A DNA stretch of 64,000 nucleotides from Riptortus pedestris (GCA_019009955.1 CM032230.1:109341001-109405000), one strand, 5' to 3'; counted from the stretch's first letter, positions 34,278-46,460 are shown. The notes: a model not told the origin generated them from the sequence alone. A program made the numbers and translations.

Positions 34278-35695
34278 TTTTTCTTAACTCCGATTACAAT
34301 AATGTCTTGCCAGACCTTGTTAGTTCTGTGAAGTGAGTACTGGCTTTCTATATTTTGCCTTGTTTCTCCCTGATATTTTGTTAGTATCTATCATAACGAG
34401 GCCCCATCTATTTTTAAACACTTCAAAGCTCTACTGTTTCCTTTTCTCTGTGCCATTTATAATAATCATTTATTTGTTATTGAAAAACGATATTATTAAA
34501 ACAAAGCATACTTAACCTTGGTTTATTTTGCATAGTAAATTTATTTTTATATATTTATTTGTTTCAAAGTAACTGATAAGTTATCTAAATAATCATCCAA
34601 TGATTCTGAGCAATAAGATATAAATTACGTATACTCTTTATTTCTCAATGGTCGATAGAATTGACACCTTTTTAGTGGTTTTTAATTGTTTATTAAACAT
34701 ATATACACAAATTGGTTATATTGATTTTTTTTTTGTAACGAACTACATATATAAATAGACTGAAAATTGGTGAAAATCTGTAGATAACCGTCCCAATTAG
34801 TCAAATAAAACGTAAAGAAGACTATAAAAAAAACTGAAAATAATTGTCTATTTTACTTAATAATATGTCATAATTTAAGCCGAATATTAAAGAGATAAAG
34901 ATGAAAAGTCTCTTCCGTTCTTAAATATTTTATACCTAGTTGAGAGCTAAGATTCATGAATAATTCACAAGACCTCGAAAAACAACTTTTAAACAAAGAT
35001 TGTATTATTATGAATTAAAACAGATATCAAATGAGATAAAAATAACGATAAAATACTGCTATTATACTAGGAAAGTAGTGGCTTTTGGAGTTTTTATGAA
35101 AAAGAAGTATTAATTTTTATTACAGTTTTTTATCCTGGCACCAATACGTAAACCGACTTTGGAATGCTTATACATTAGAAAAAATAAAAGATTATACTGG
35201 CATTGTTTAACAACATTTGATTTAATTAAGATATAGATCCAACTTCATGTTTTAAATATAAATAAATAGTTTCCTTCATTTTCAAGTAATTTTTGACATG
35301 ATTTAGACTTGTCGATTGCCTTACAAGCGAGACAGTAACTTAGTGACTAGTTAATAATAATAAATAATCACATTTAATTTTTAGTATGCGGTAATTGTTT
35401 TAAATAGCTTACTGAACCTCATAAAATTAATATAAAAGTATGCATGTTGTTATTTGATAATCACTTAATTCGGAGCTTTAAATGTTATTTGTCATTTTAA
35501 TGTTAGAATATTCCTATTTTTGAATTAATATTTTATAAATGTACTAGCTGCGTATCCTTAGTTTGAAAATCGGTTTCATATTGCCTTTGTTGAACCACGA
35601 GATTGTTAACTCACATATAAATTGTAGTTTATTTCAGATAACAAATATAAAAAAGTTCTTCATCACACTTTCTTTTGAAGTTCCGAGTGAAGCCG
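34278..35695. other. Long AT-rich unassigned region
   Basis: No repeat family, RNA gene or convincing frame. A 60-codon plus-strand frame (34333-34515) is hydrophobic and T-rich, probably by composition. Confidence 0.45.
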
Positions 35696-36289
35696 TAAAA
35701 AGTCTGTCACCCAATGGATGGGTAAACTAAGCAGATTTTACGATAAATAAATCTACATACATGTAGCACTAGTCATCACAAACAACAAATTCAAATGATT
35801 ACGAGAAATCATTAAGTCTACATTTTGATGACCTCAGTCATTTTGATGACATCGCAGAAAGCGTCTGCATTGTAAACACATTGGTCAGCCAACCTCTTAG
35901 AGCTGAATAGAAAGAAATATTCTCTATTATATCTGAATATAACATATTAACTTTATTGAAAAGTATTTAGTATATTTGTGCTGCAATTTATAATGAACCA
36001 GAATAATTTTCATCTCAATCACACTAATTTTAGTAATGCAAGAACAAAAGATTGGAGGGGGGCGGATCATAATTTATTTGCACGTATCTCATCTAGACAT
36101 GATTTCTTGAATTCAATATTTTGTATTTCGGATTGAAATAAGACACTTCATGGTATATGAGCTTATTAACAGATTTCCCTTAAGGGAAATCAGCTATTGA
36201 GGTTGTACTCATAATGGAATTTTCGAATTTTTTCTTCAAATGTCCATCGATCCTACTTAGGAGATGACGAAAATGAGGTCCGTTCAAAA

Positions 36290-36343
<54 letters not shown>

Positions 36344-37097
36344 CTGTTACCGCTCTAGCGGTCGCAATTTTGGTTTAATCGTTACCAAACTCGATATTAA
36401 GTCGTTTTATGTAAAAAGAAAGATCAAGTTCGTTAACGGCTGAAATCGGACCAGGGGGCGGGGGGGGGTTTAGAGGGGGAGAATTTTGAAAATTCGAAAT
36501 ATCTCCGTTACTATAAGTCGGATCGAAAAATTGTATAGACCCAATCTTATTGCAAATTAAATTTACAATAAATATTGTTATATAAGTTCATTCTCTATCT
36601 TGAATATTAACCGAGATATTTTCATTTTTAATAAGTGTAACGGACGTGCTATGATTCCCTCCGAAGCTAGTTCGGCAGTTTCCATAACAGATCGGCTCTC
36701 GTATGGAGATTTCTCTATTGTATAACTTTACGTGAGAAATATGCTTAGTTTACGCAGCCCCTGGGTGACGGACTTTTATAAACCTACGATGACAAAGTAG
36801 AGGGTTTACTGAACACAACAAAATCCAAATATCTCGGATAATATTTAAGTTAGATAAAATATGTATATACTAATAGTTATAGTTTATTAAATTTACAATA
36901 AGATTGGTCCTATAGACGTTATCGATCCCACTTATAATAACGGAGATATTTCTAATTTTCAAAATTCCCCCTCTAAACAGCATACCCCCGGTCCGATTTC
37001 AGTCGGTAACGAACTTGACCTTCTTTTTACATAAAATGATTAAATATCCAGTTTGGTAACGATCAAACAAAAATTGCGACCACTAGAGCGTTAACAG

Positions 37098-37149
<52 letters not shown>

Positions 37150-37280
37150 TATATAATTTTGAACGGACCTCATATCCTTTATCTCCTGGGAAGGATCGAT
37201 GGACATTTGAGGAAATGTTTCGAAAAACTTCTCATGAGTACGACCTCAATCGCTGATTTCCCTTAAGGGAAGTCTGCTAA
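35696..37280 (-). mobile_element. Family A copy (A1-type) split by a nested A copy
   Basis: The 3' half 35696-36164 (mutated end AAAGTCTGTCACCCAATGGA, through the GTAAACACATTGG block) and the 5' half 36777-37280 (GGTTTACTGAACACAAC to AAGGGAAGTCTGCTAA, TA tract at 37098-37157) are consecutive in the consensus. The gap is exactly filled by a plus-strand A2 copy. Confidence 0.88.
36165..36776 (+). mobile_element. Family A copy (A2-type), full-length, nested
   Basis: It starts TTAACAGATTTCCCTTAAGG. A TA tract lies at 36293-36341 and the AGTTCGGCAGTTTCC block at about 36678. The end is TACGCAGCCCCTGGGTGACG. It interrupts the older minus-strand A1 copy. Confidence 0.92.
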
Positions 37281-37720
37281 ATACTGGAAGATGTGCTTGA
37301 GGGTTGTGCCCCTGGTAGCTTAATCCAGCCAAGTGCGTCGAGCTTAGTACTTAAGTCCTTTGGTAATCAAAGGGTCGTCAAGGTGAGGCAAGATCCTCAG
37401 ATTAGAGTTTGAGAACAGGCGGCTAGATCTATGAGAGTTCTTGGAATTCATAGGCGATTCATTGTCACTCAGCAAGGTATGTGGCTTGTCAAAATTAAAC
37501 ATGGCACCATTCCACAAGGTAGGTACTTTGCGGACTTATGCATTACTCAGTGGCTTTATGGATTAACCATAACCTCACCTCCTACATCGAAAAGGACATG
37601 CCTGATCCGTGAGTTAATTCGGCGAAACGTGCTTAAGAGGACAAAATTTATCCATGGAGATACAAAAAATACAACATCGACAGATGCGATGAAGCTTCGG
37701 AACCAAAGGGTATGAGTGTT
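37281..37720. other. GC-richer unassigned segment between two A 5' ends
   Basis: The segment lies between the 5' end of a minus-strand A copy and a truncated 5' end of a plus-strand A copy. It has higher GC than its surroundings and is open for 94 codons on the plus strand (37431-37715), with a rather basic product and no recognised domain. It could be captured host sequence or a piece of an unknown repeat. Confidence 0.4.
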
Positions 37721-37830
37721 GTAAGGGAAATCAGCTATTGAGGTTGTACTCATGATCCGATTTTCAAACAACTTCTTCAAATGCCCATCGATCCTCCTCA
37801 GGAGATGATTATAGTGAGTTACGTTCAAAA
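37721..37830 (+). mobile_element. Family A 5' fragment
   Basis: GTAAGGGAAATCAGCTATTG to GAGTTACGTTCAAAAG covers the first about 110 bp of A. It lacks the initial half of the palindrome and stops where a second A 5' end begins in the same direction. Confidence 0.8.
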
Positions 37831-37831
37831 G

Positions 37832-38305
37832 TTTAGCAGATTTCCCTCAAGGGAGATCAGCTATTGAGGTTGTACGTGATTTTGGACAAAGTTCCTGAAA
37901 CCACCATCGATCCCAACTAGGAGATGTCTAAAATGAGGTCCGTTTAAAATAATATATTAATATATATCCTCATTTGTCTGTTGCCGCTTTAGAGGTCGCA
38001 ATTTTTGTTTCATTGTTACAAAACTCGATATAAAACGATACATGCAAAATTCAATATCAAGTTGTAAATCTAGTTGTCTATAAAAGATGCTATATACGTA
38101 TTTTCTTTAGTATGAATATTAACCGAGATATATTGAATTTTTCGTTTTCAGCCTTCTTTTTCGTTTTCAACCTCCACTTCTACTCATTTCATAATAACAA
38201 TAAGTTTTTAGATAGATCCTCTTTATTCTAAGCTTAAATGCCAAATATTGTTTCTATAAGACCTTTTTTTATGGGAGATACATACTAATTCGTTGGAAGA
38301 CAAAG
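37832..38305 (+). mobile_element. Family A copy, 3'-truncated
   Basis: TTTAGCAGATTTCCCTCAAG starts the copy. A short TA-like tract lies near 37950, and the order CGCTTTAGAGGTCGCAATTT, TTAACCGAGATATATTG, AAATGCCAAATATTGTTTC is kept. The 3' hairpin is missing. Confidence 0.8.
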
Positions 38306-38334
38306 TAAATTAAAATTTTACCATCTTGTGTTGA

Positions 38335-38848
38335 AAATACTTATTTAATCTATACCATACTCGACATTTAACTGTGCCAGTCAACAATAAAGATCATATC
38401 TGTCATTGGCAGAAATGGTGGGTGAATTCGAAAAATCAAAATTTCTCTGTTTTTATTAGTCGAAGCAAAAAATGTCCTATAGTCAATTTTCTTAAAATAT
38501 TGATACTCTACAATTGCTGTACTTACATACTTCTTCGTAACACGAGTATTAAACGAGTAATTCGTACTTTCTGGTTTTCAATCAGAATATGTGGCTAGAT
38601 ATCACTAGTTAAATACCAAATATGGTTTCCATAAGATCTTTATTAAGCAAGATACATGAAAATTCGTTTGTGTGATGACTTCATTAATTGAGGTTTTGAG
38701 TTCTTATCCTGTAAATGTTCAATTTATCTATACCTTACTCGATTATGAATGGTAACCGAGATATTTGGATTTTTTAATTTTTAGCCTTCAGTAAATCCTC
38801 ATTCCTACTCATGTCATGTTAACAAGAAGCTGTTATATTAATTATTAT
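38335..38848 (+). mobile_element. Two diverged family A fragments
   Basis: The first (38335-38690) carries CATACTCGACATTTAACTG, TGGCAGAAATGGTGGGTGAA and GCAAGATACATGAAAATTCG. The second (38745-38848) carries GGTAACCGAGATATTTGGAT and TCATTCCTACTCATGTCATG and is cut by a SINE. Confidence 0.7.
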
Positions 38849-39073
38849 TATTATTTATTTATTAACGTCCACTTTTTGCAACTCAGGCTAATTGGGACGG
38901 GGTATCTACAGGTTACCACCCTTTTCTAGCCAGGGTGGGATTTTAGGATGTTATTTAATGAATTTCGTCACTAAATAATTTCCTTTGCCCAGGCGAGAAT
39001 TGAACTCGCCACTCTAGGTTTGCCATGTGAGATAAAGGTCAACGCTTTAACTCGCACGACTAACCTGAGCCCC
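38849..39073 (-). mobile_element. tRNA-derived SINE, full-length
   Basis: It is collinear with the copy at 7.0 kb: TTATTA tail at 38846-38868, body GGCTAATTGGGACGGGGTAT, box-B complement GAATTGAACTCGCC and head complement TAACCTGAGCCCC. It entered the 3' part of a family A fragment. Confidence 0.85.
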
Positions 39074-41239
39074 AAATACAGAATAATAAAATATAGAAAA
39101 TACAGCCTCTGCTTGCTCTTTAAATATAAGAAATCCATGTTGACAAGAGAAAGAAATTGGCGAAATGATAAAAAGTTCTCTCCTGAAGAGGTGGGATTAA
39201 TTATTTGAAGAGTACTTATAAAAATCCATATACGCTGAAATAATATGTCCGAAGAAGGCTGGCTCATCAGGATAATAAAATTAGTAACCAAAATAATTTT
39301 TGTTAAATTATATTCCTTCATCAGTTGCTTGAACTATAAATAATTTTACTATTAAGTTATAAAACGAGTTTTTCTTCCCACTTTCACATGATTCAAGTCG
39401 GAACTATTTTATTTTTTAAATATTATTTTATTAAAAGTACAACTGTTACATTTAAGTCTGTCATTCTAATTATTGGAGACGACTAAAAAAGCATGTCTGC
39501 AAAGTAGTCGACAGCAATTTTATTTATTTAAAATAACAAAATTGAATAGAGGGGTGCCGGAAAAAAAATTACTGTGTTGCCTGAAATATATATACCTCCG
39601 CCTACAGTATTGTTATGCTCTCATATTTCTTAATTGTAATATATTCTATGAGTTTCGTTCTATTTTTTCTTCTTTTGAATTACTTGAGGGCCTTGGATAT
39701 TAAGAGAGTTTTATCTTGGAATGTCTGATAAAACTTGGCCTATATTGCAGCTAGGGATGGGACTGGCAATGCTCCAAAGCCAAGTCATCGTAATCTAGAC
39801 TGCACGTGATAATATGCAGTCATTGCACTATTCACGGATAATGCAGTAGTGTCTTTATGGCCAGGTGTTAATACAGATGCAAATTTAATAGCTCTCAATA
39901 ATAAATTATTTTACAGAGTAATAAAAATTAAGGAACAATAGACTCTAATTGTTTTCCATTAAAAACGATTGTTCAGATTTGAATTTGTCTCTTGCTGTCT
40001 TTTAATTTGTTACAGATTCCTGGTGTCTCAAAATATATTTTTGAAATTATTTTTAAATAGATATTGTAGATTAATTGGAAAATAAAATATTGTGAACTGT
40101 TCGCAATTTTTTCAATAAAATCTCTAATTTTTAGGAGGGCTTTTTTTCGTCTTCCCAATTAGATAATTTTTTGTGTTTCTTGGGAACTCATGCCGAGAAA
40201 ATGACCACAAATGCCGAAATAAAGGACATTTTAATAATTTGTTGTGTTGTAAAATTCTTGAATTAGTTGTTTTCGCTCTCAGTACTATGCATTAAAAAAA
40301 AACTTGAAAAGTATTAATATAAATAATGCACTAATCTATTTCATGTCATCACGCTAGATCGCGTTAACTTGTTAAGATTAAGTTCATTACGCATTAGTTC
40401 ACAGTCACATTTTTTTAATTCAGTGTTTGTTCGTTCTGATATATAATATTTATATGTATGTTTCTACGTTTTATATTTTCTCCCTCCCATTGACATCACA
40501 TCCACAGACTATCATAAAGTACGAGAACTTCATATATACATACGAAATAAATATGACCTTATTACTTCGTACATAAAAATTTCTAGCAAGGTTCGCTTCT
40601 AAAAAGTATAGACGCCTAAATATTTTTATTTTATTTTAAGAGGTTCGGGGAATAGGTTATATTGTTCATTTAAGTTTTTAAAAAAGGGAAAAAATGTAAT
40701 TAAAAATGGGAAAAAACGCAAAATGTAGAAGAAATAAAATACTCAAAAAGAACATATAAGAATAAAAATACTCAAAAAGAACAAGTACATTCACATAGTG
40801 GGGTACCTTCAGTCAGTACATCGTGTGTGTCATGCGGTACCTGTAAATTTTTACGTTATCTCCATTCTGTCAGTATTTTGTTTTTAGAATGAGGTTCTTT
40901 GGAAACATCACATTTTGGCCGTTCTTTCTTTTCTACTAGGAACCCATGAGTTAGGGAAATATGGTCTCTACGAAGTCTTGGTGTATCAATATTTTGTGCC
41001 GCGCTGAAAAGAAATAATAGAATTTGAGGATCCAACAGGTTTGTGTGGGGGATTCATTCCTGTGGAAAGTGTACGACAAACATGTAACACAAACTTCTGT
41101 GTTATACGATAATATGATACTTGTGGTTTATACCATTGAAACTGACGGATCGTGTAGTACGGTAGCTTAAAGAGCCAAAATCTTTAAGGGGTGGTCAGAA
41201 CTTATAATCTCATTTATATGTGCAATATATATAATACTT
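39074..41239. other. Unassigned AT-rich region, 2.2 kb
   Basis: No gene or repeat family was recognised. Frames of up to 116 codons (38971-39321, minus) run into the SINE and look like chance. A 28-bp direct repeat containing TACTCAAAAAGAACA occurs at about 40739 and 40768. Confidence 0.5.
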
Positions 41240-41658
41240 ATCCAGTTGACGTTCTTCTCGCTGAATTTTTGGTTTTATTAATATTATACTCATGGTTTAA
41301 CTTTGTCGTGTAAAAATAAAATTAAAATTGGTTAATTCACAAAATCGGACCGGCGGAGTTTGGGATAATAGCTGTGGTAAAATTTAAAATTGTAAATACT
41401 CTCTTTAATTATGTGTGTTATCAACAACTTTTATGTATATAAGATGTTTGGCAATTATTGCTCTATACATGTTTTTCGTAACTCAAATAATAAGCGAGTA
41501 ATTCGTGCTTTCTTGTTTTCTCTCAGTAAACCCCACCTTCTATCAATCGGATTTTTACTACATAAATAGAAATTATATGGTGAGATGAGATCAGTAGTGT
41601 GTCATACCAATCCGTGGGAAATCTGCTTAGTTTACGCTGCCTTGACGGATTTTTTTAG
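41240..41658 (+). mobile_element. Family A copy, 3' half, diverged
   Basis: CACAAAATCGGACCGGCGGA, CAAATAATAAGCGAGTAATT and TCAGTAAACCCCACCTTC lead to GTGTGTCATACCAATCCGTG and GGAAATCTGCTTAGTTTACG. The hairpin is shortened. It shares its 3' variant with 24.8 kb. Confidence 0.7.
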
Positions 41659-42028
41659 TAATTGGGACTATCTAGCATTCTTCTCTTCGTCTCCCTCCGT
41701 CTAATTTTCTTCTCTCTCTCCCCCCCCCCCAAGGTTTAAGAATACATTCATCCTATTTCATGGAAAAAATATATCAATGTTTTATTTTTATATATTTATA
41801 TTTTGAAGCGTATTTCTATTTCGTAGGACGAATGCAATGTCCATTGATAACGTCATGAATCTTTGAAGTAATTGTAATTCTTGCTATTCAACACTCGTGA
41901 ACTGGATCAGATTTTGCTCTTTGGCAAAAGGTTAGTAAGTTTCGGAATTAGTTTGTTTGGTAAGGTTGCGGCCTGAGACTAAATAGCTCTTTAGATTAAA
42001 GCAGGGCGAGAGAGATAGATAAAGAGAG

Positions 42029-42081
<53 letters not shown>

Positions 42082-42411
42082 GAGAGAGAGGGAGACAGAG
42101 ATTGAGCGACCTCTTCTGAGTCGGCCGAGCTTAGTAACCACTGTAAGTTCTAAACTTGCCTTCGGCTCCCCTCAGCCTAAGTCTCTCCGTCCTGAAGGTT
42201 TTGTTAAAGGAGGATGGTACCCGGTTCTTAACTTAAGCTTTCAATATTAATGGACATATCTTTCTTAGAAAACACATGACTTCTGTATGGGGAAAAGAAG
42301 GAAAGTTGGAAAAGTTAAGCAAACCCGACTTTTGCCAGAGTCAGTAAACTCTTATTGATAAATAACTCACACAGACCTAAGAAAATATAGAATTGTTTTT
42401 TTGATATTATT
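41659..42411. repeat. Unassigned region with a (GA)n microsatellite
   Basis: A GA tract at about 42028-42090 is purine-only on one strand. It produces the SLSLSL frame of the minus strand. No gene was recognised in the flanks. Confidence 0.8.
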
Positions 42412-42502
42412 TTATTTTATTAAGAATATTACATACTGCACTTAAATGCAATTGGTAATATGTTAAGTAGAATACAATCGTCCTCCATCACTCTCGACAG
42501 AA
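42412..42502 (-). mobile_element. LINE 3' tail, inverted relative to its coding part
   Basis: TTATTTTATTAAGAATATTA with CACTTAAATGCAATTGGTAA and TCGTCCTCCATCACTCTCGA is collinear with the 3' end of the minus-strand LINE at 15.78-15.89 kb. It points opposite to the coding fragment that follows. Confidence 0.75.
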
Positions 42503-42556
42503 GGTACACAATAATACTATGAATGTGTTCATTACTTTGTTTTTACCATTGTATAT

Positions 42557-43115
42557 AAGCTAAACAGACGATTCGGACCACTTTACGGACTGCTAAATAG
42601 AAGATCTCACTTGTCTACCGAAAAAAAACTAACAATATTCAAGTTACTACTTAAACCAATTTAGACATACGCAATAGAAGTGTGGCACAGCAGTGGCAGT
42701 GTGTGGTGTACAGCAAAACCTTTGAACATCAGACGCATCCAGACTTTCCAATCCATAGTCCTGCGCACCATAGTAGATGCTCCATATTATATCACAAACC
42801 AAACCCTTCATAAAGATCTTAATATCCCATTTGTAAAGGACCTAATTCCCTTAAGATTCAGAAAGTTCCACAGCAGGCTATCCAATGATCCTAATCCAGA
42901 AGTCCTAGCCCTTTCCAGTACCACTCATCCATATTCCCCTCCACGGCGCCTGCAGAGTCAATGGCCCAGAGATCTCCTATAGAAGTGTAAAGTGAAGTGA
43001 TAGCAGTGGCTATTTTCTTATCCAGTGCCATTCCTCCTTAGCTCTTGACTTCCTTGCCATGCAGGGAGAGGCTGCTCCTTTCATTGTGGTGAAGGGGTGT
43101 AGCTTCTGTCGAGAA
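42557..43115 (+). pseudogene. Jockey-like LINE ORF2 C-terminus and 3' UTR
   Basis: The frame reads KLNRRFGPLYGLL ... TIFKLLLKPI, then an in-frame TAG (42662-42664) where jockey-group elements have tryptophan in an IWTYG-type motif. It continues TYAIEVWHSSGSV and QTFQSIVLRTIVDAPYYITN, then LHKDLNIPFVKDL and HSRLSNDPNPEVLAL, ending at 42982. This is the region after the reverse transcriptase domain; the RT core and endonuclease are absent (5' truncation). The 3' UTR follows and closes with GGTGTAGCTTCTGTCGAGA. Not functional. Confidence 0.8.
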
Positions 43116-43193
43116 TGAATGAAGTACGATTGTATCTTCCATCACTCTCGACAGAAGCTTACTGACAATGAGACCAATTAAAGTATTTCAGCC

Positions 43194-43221
<28 letters not shown>
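43116..43221. repeat. Short inverted LINE end piece and poly-A tract
   Basis: AGCTTCTGTCGAGA (43109-43122) and TCTCGACAGAAGCT (43147-43160) form an inverted repeat. The sequence between includes CGATTGTATCTTCCATCAC, a LINE 3' UTR piece in minus sense. A poly-A run of about 28 bases lies at 43193-43220. Confidence 0.65.
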
Positions 43222-43225
<4 letters not shown>

Positions 43226-44176
43226 TTAATGTCTCAACTCAGCTACTTTTATTATCTTATTTCCAATGCCTCCCGGGCATTAACAATGCTTTAAAATTAT
43301 TCCTCTCAGTCAATATAAAAATAACTTTCCACAGAAGAATAAAAACGCATTACAATCAGCCTTACCCAATGGTAATTTATCAATCTTTATATTATGGTAA
43401 TTAATATTGATAACCTTTGACTCATTCTAATTTTCATAAATAACAAAATTCGAAAATCTGCAATTTTTAGAAATATTAACTATTCTTACAATTACCCGTA
43501 TAAAATAAAATTACAATAGTAATAAATAAAATTAATTATTGAGTGCTGATTTGAAAATCGACATACATCTGTTGTTTCCCCCCTATTTTGAGCCAGCCCA
43601 AACTTCTACTTACATTAGTGTATCACTCTTGCACCATGTTTATTGCCAACAATAGTTATAGACGGGAGAAGAAATGAAAAAAAGGAAGCCTTTTATACAT
43701 CAGAAGACTAGTAGATTTTATTGGATTGTCAGCCAAACACCAATAATTACATTGTTGTTTTTTGAAAGGAGTTTGTTTGCCGTACGTGGAACACAGAGGA
43801 CTTCGCAAGTTGCAGAATGTTATATGCTGGCGGTGACATATCCGAGACCTGTGAACTATGCTATTGTAGCAATATGTATAATTAGTTATTATGTTCGAAT
43901 AATTAATGCAATTGGCTGCTATTTGTAACCACCATATACATATATGATATTACTTCATTTCAAGGTAAAGCATACATTATTAGCAACATAATGCATAGAA
44001 AGAAGAAAGGAACCATATTACACTTAGTTAATTTTTTTAAGCATTAAAAATATTTTCTAATGTGTTTTTGGTACATTTTGTCCTCTTCTTTTGATGTAAA
44101 TTTGAGAAACTGCCTTGAGGACAAAGTCAATAGCTCCTTTATTATTTTCTTCTTATTTTAGCTATATAGGCCACCG
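43222..44176. other. No recognised feature
   Basis: AT-rich. An 84-codon plus-strand frame (43674-43928) has a basic start and a hydrophobic C-terminal part but no recognisable domain. Confidence 0.4.
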
Positions 44177-44305
44177 GGGACTCAGTTTACTCATGTGAGT
44201 TAAGGCGTTAGTCTTAATCTCACTTGGACAACCTGGAGTCGTGAGTTCGATTCTCACCCGGGCAATTGGAATTTTTTTAATGAGGAACTCATTAAATAAA
44301 TATTC
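44177..44305 (+). mobile_element. tRNA-derived SINE, head portion
   Basis: The head GGGGACTCAGTTTACTCATG, GAGTTAAGGCGTTAGTCTT and the box-B-like GTGAGTTCGATTCTCACCCG are followed by AATGAGGAACTCATTAAATA. The 3' body is missing and family B sequence follows directly. Confidence 0.8.
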
Positions 44306-44790
44306 TCAGAGAAGAAGAGAAGTGGGGTTTTAAGGGAACCCTGAAATATAAAATTGCGATATTTCGTTTTCTATAGGCTTCTCGGCAAAGATGCACATAA
44401 AAGAAGTTTTTTATTTTGTTATTTCAAGTAAGTTTTGTCATATACACTTTTGTCGCATACCGAAATATAAATGAGATATACAACAATTTTATTGGGCACA
44501 AACGATTGAACCGAACATAAGAAAACTCGGTATGTGAATTAACTCTTCCATGATTATAAGCTATATTAAAATTTAATAATATAAGGGAGGCCTGAAATAA
44601 AAAATCGCGAAATTTCTTTTTTTTTCTGCAAACTTGCACATAACAAAAGTTTAGAACAACTTGTGTTTTATACTTTTTTACGTATAACAATGTATGAAGC
44701 AAGTAATTTGCGTATTGATTTACTCATCAATTCTTCCCAATAAATGCACTACGTGGTACCTCACCAGGATAAATTAATTTAAATCTGTTA
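44306..44790 (+). mobile_element. Family B internal fragment
   Basis: It carries module starts AGAAGTGGGGTTTTAAGGGA (about 44317) and ATAAGGGAGGCCTGAAAT (about 44580), with the hairpin-capable AAGTAAGTTTTGTCATATAC segment and TAATGTATGAAGCAAGTAAT. Neither end of B is present. Confidence 0.75.
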
Positions 44791-45122
44791 TTTTTTTAAT
44801 ACCAGCAACAGGTTGCGCCTAGATTATAGTACTCTGCCCCTTCTCGTCTCCCAAACATTAATTAATGAGAATTGCCAACATCCCCTTAAATGTATTTAAT
44901 CATTTGTTTTATTAAAACATGATGATTATTTCAATAAACACTTTTAGTATTTTGAAGATTATGAAATCTGATTTGTTAGCTTAATTTAATGTAACAAAAT
45001 TGAGATCTTACTTGAGTGGTAGGTTGACTAAACTGAGCCTAGGGTGGCATGGGGATACTTCCTCTGCGGAACTCACTGTCTACTCACAGCTATTACCATT
45101 ACACACAGTCAGCTATTTAAGC
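44791..45122. other. No recognised feature
   Basis: Unassigned AT-rich DNA between a B fragment and an A copy. Confidence 0.4.
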
Positions 45123-45266
45123 TTTTAGCAGATTTCCCTTAAGGGAAATCAGCTATTGAGGTCGTACTTATGACGCGAGTTTCAAAAAATTTCTTCAAAT
45201 GTCCATCGATCCTACCCAGGAGATGATAAAAATGAGGTGCGTTCAAAATTATATATATAGATATAT

Positions 45267-45300
<34 letters not shown>

Positions 45301-46460
45301 TTTGAGACGGAAAGATTTTATGTTGTTTTTGGCAATGCTTCTATGTGTAGAACTGCTCTTCCCGTCTAGGCGCACTTTTCCCCGTAAGAGTCCCTTGGGT
45401 GACTTATGGAAAAAAAATGTAGGTTTGAAGAATAAATGAAAATAAGTCTCTAATCATTCCCTATCCACTGTTTGACACACCGTGAATAATTCAAATCATA
45501 ATCATGGATAGCATTTATTAGGCCTCCCTTATAACCCCCACTCCTGCCCGTCCCTAGAAATGTTAGTATGGCTTATTATAAGGAAGGCGTTAGTGCTAAT
45601 TCACGTACCGAGTTTGGTTTAGTTGTTTAGTTCGGTTGAGGTTTTTGTGCCAAATAAAATTGTTGACTTCCGCATTAGTTTTTAACGTATAACTCATTTA
45701 TACTTAGGTATAAGACAAAAGTGTATATAACAAAAGTTACTCCAAATAACAAAATAAACAACGTTTGTTATGTGCATAATTGCAGAAAAACCAATAGGAA
45801 ACGAAATATCGCTCCTGTTCGTCTCAGAGAATATTAATATTAATTCGGTTCAGCCGTTTATGCTTGAAAGGGTAACAAACACACAAACAAACATATAAAT
45901 AAACAAACACACAAATAAACAAACACACACCAAATAAACAGAATGCAGTTATAGTGTCTATGACATGTGAAACGAAAAGTTATCGTGAAATTTCGCAGTC
46001 GCAATTTTTCTTTGATCGTTACGAAACTCGGAATTTAATCGTTTTATGTAAAAGGGAAGATCAAGTTCGTTAATGGCTGAAATCGGACCAGTGGGGGGGG
46101 GGGTAAGAGGAGGGGATTTTCGGAAAATTCGAAATATCTTATTATGCGTCGGATCGAAACATTGTATAGAATCAATCTTATTGAAAATTAAATTTACTAT
46201 AAATATTGTTCTATACATTTATTCTATATCTTGAGTAATAACCGAGATATTTACATTTATATTCTGTGTGTGGTCGTCAGGAGTCGGCTATGTTCCGGAC
46301 TTTCCGCCGAGAGCCCTGGCGGCCGTTTCCGTAACTATTCGTCCCTCGTGAATAGGTTTAGAGATCCCTTACTACTACAGTTGTTATTGGGCAGATTTCT
46401 CTATTGTAAAACTTCACATGGGAAATCTGCTTAGTTTACGCAGCCCCTGCGTGACGGACA
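45123..46460 (+). mobile_element. Family A copy (A2-type) interrupted at its (TA)n
   Basis: The 5' part 45123-45298 ends in the TA tract. The 3' part resumes at about 45996 (GTCGCAATTTTTCTTTGATC) and continues through the G-rich block, an A2 block with AGGTTTAGAGATCCC, and CGCAGCCCCTGCGTGACGGA. The gap holds unassigned DNA and a truncated B copy. Confidence 0.88.
45518..45995 (-). mobile_element. Family B element, both ends truncated
   Basis: It runs from GGCCTCCCTTATAACCCCCA to TATCGTGAAATTTCGC, joining A sequence through a shared CGC. One complete module and the TGACATGTGAAACGAAAAGT block remain. The CTAG hairpin and the final TTACAATTTTA are missing. Confidence 0.8.

Noticed and set aside
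38971..39321. 116-codon minus-strand frame, among the longest in the window
   Set aside because: Its C-terminal part is SINE sequence, and the rest is AT-rich with no domain. Likely chance.
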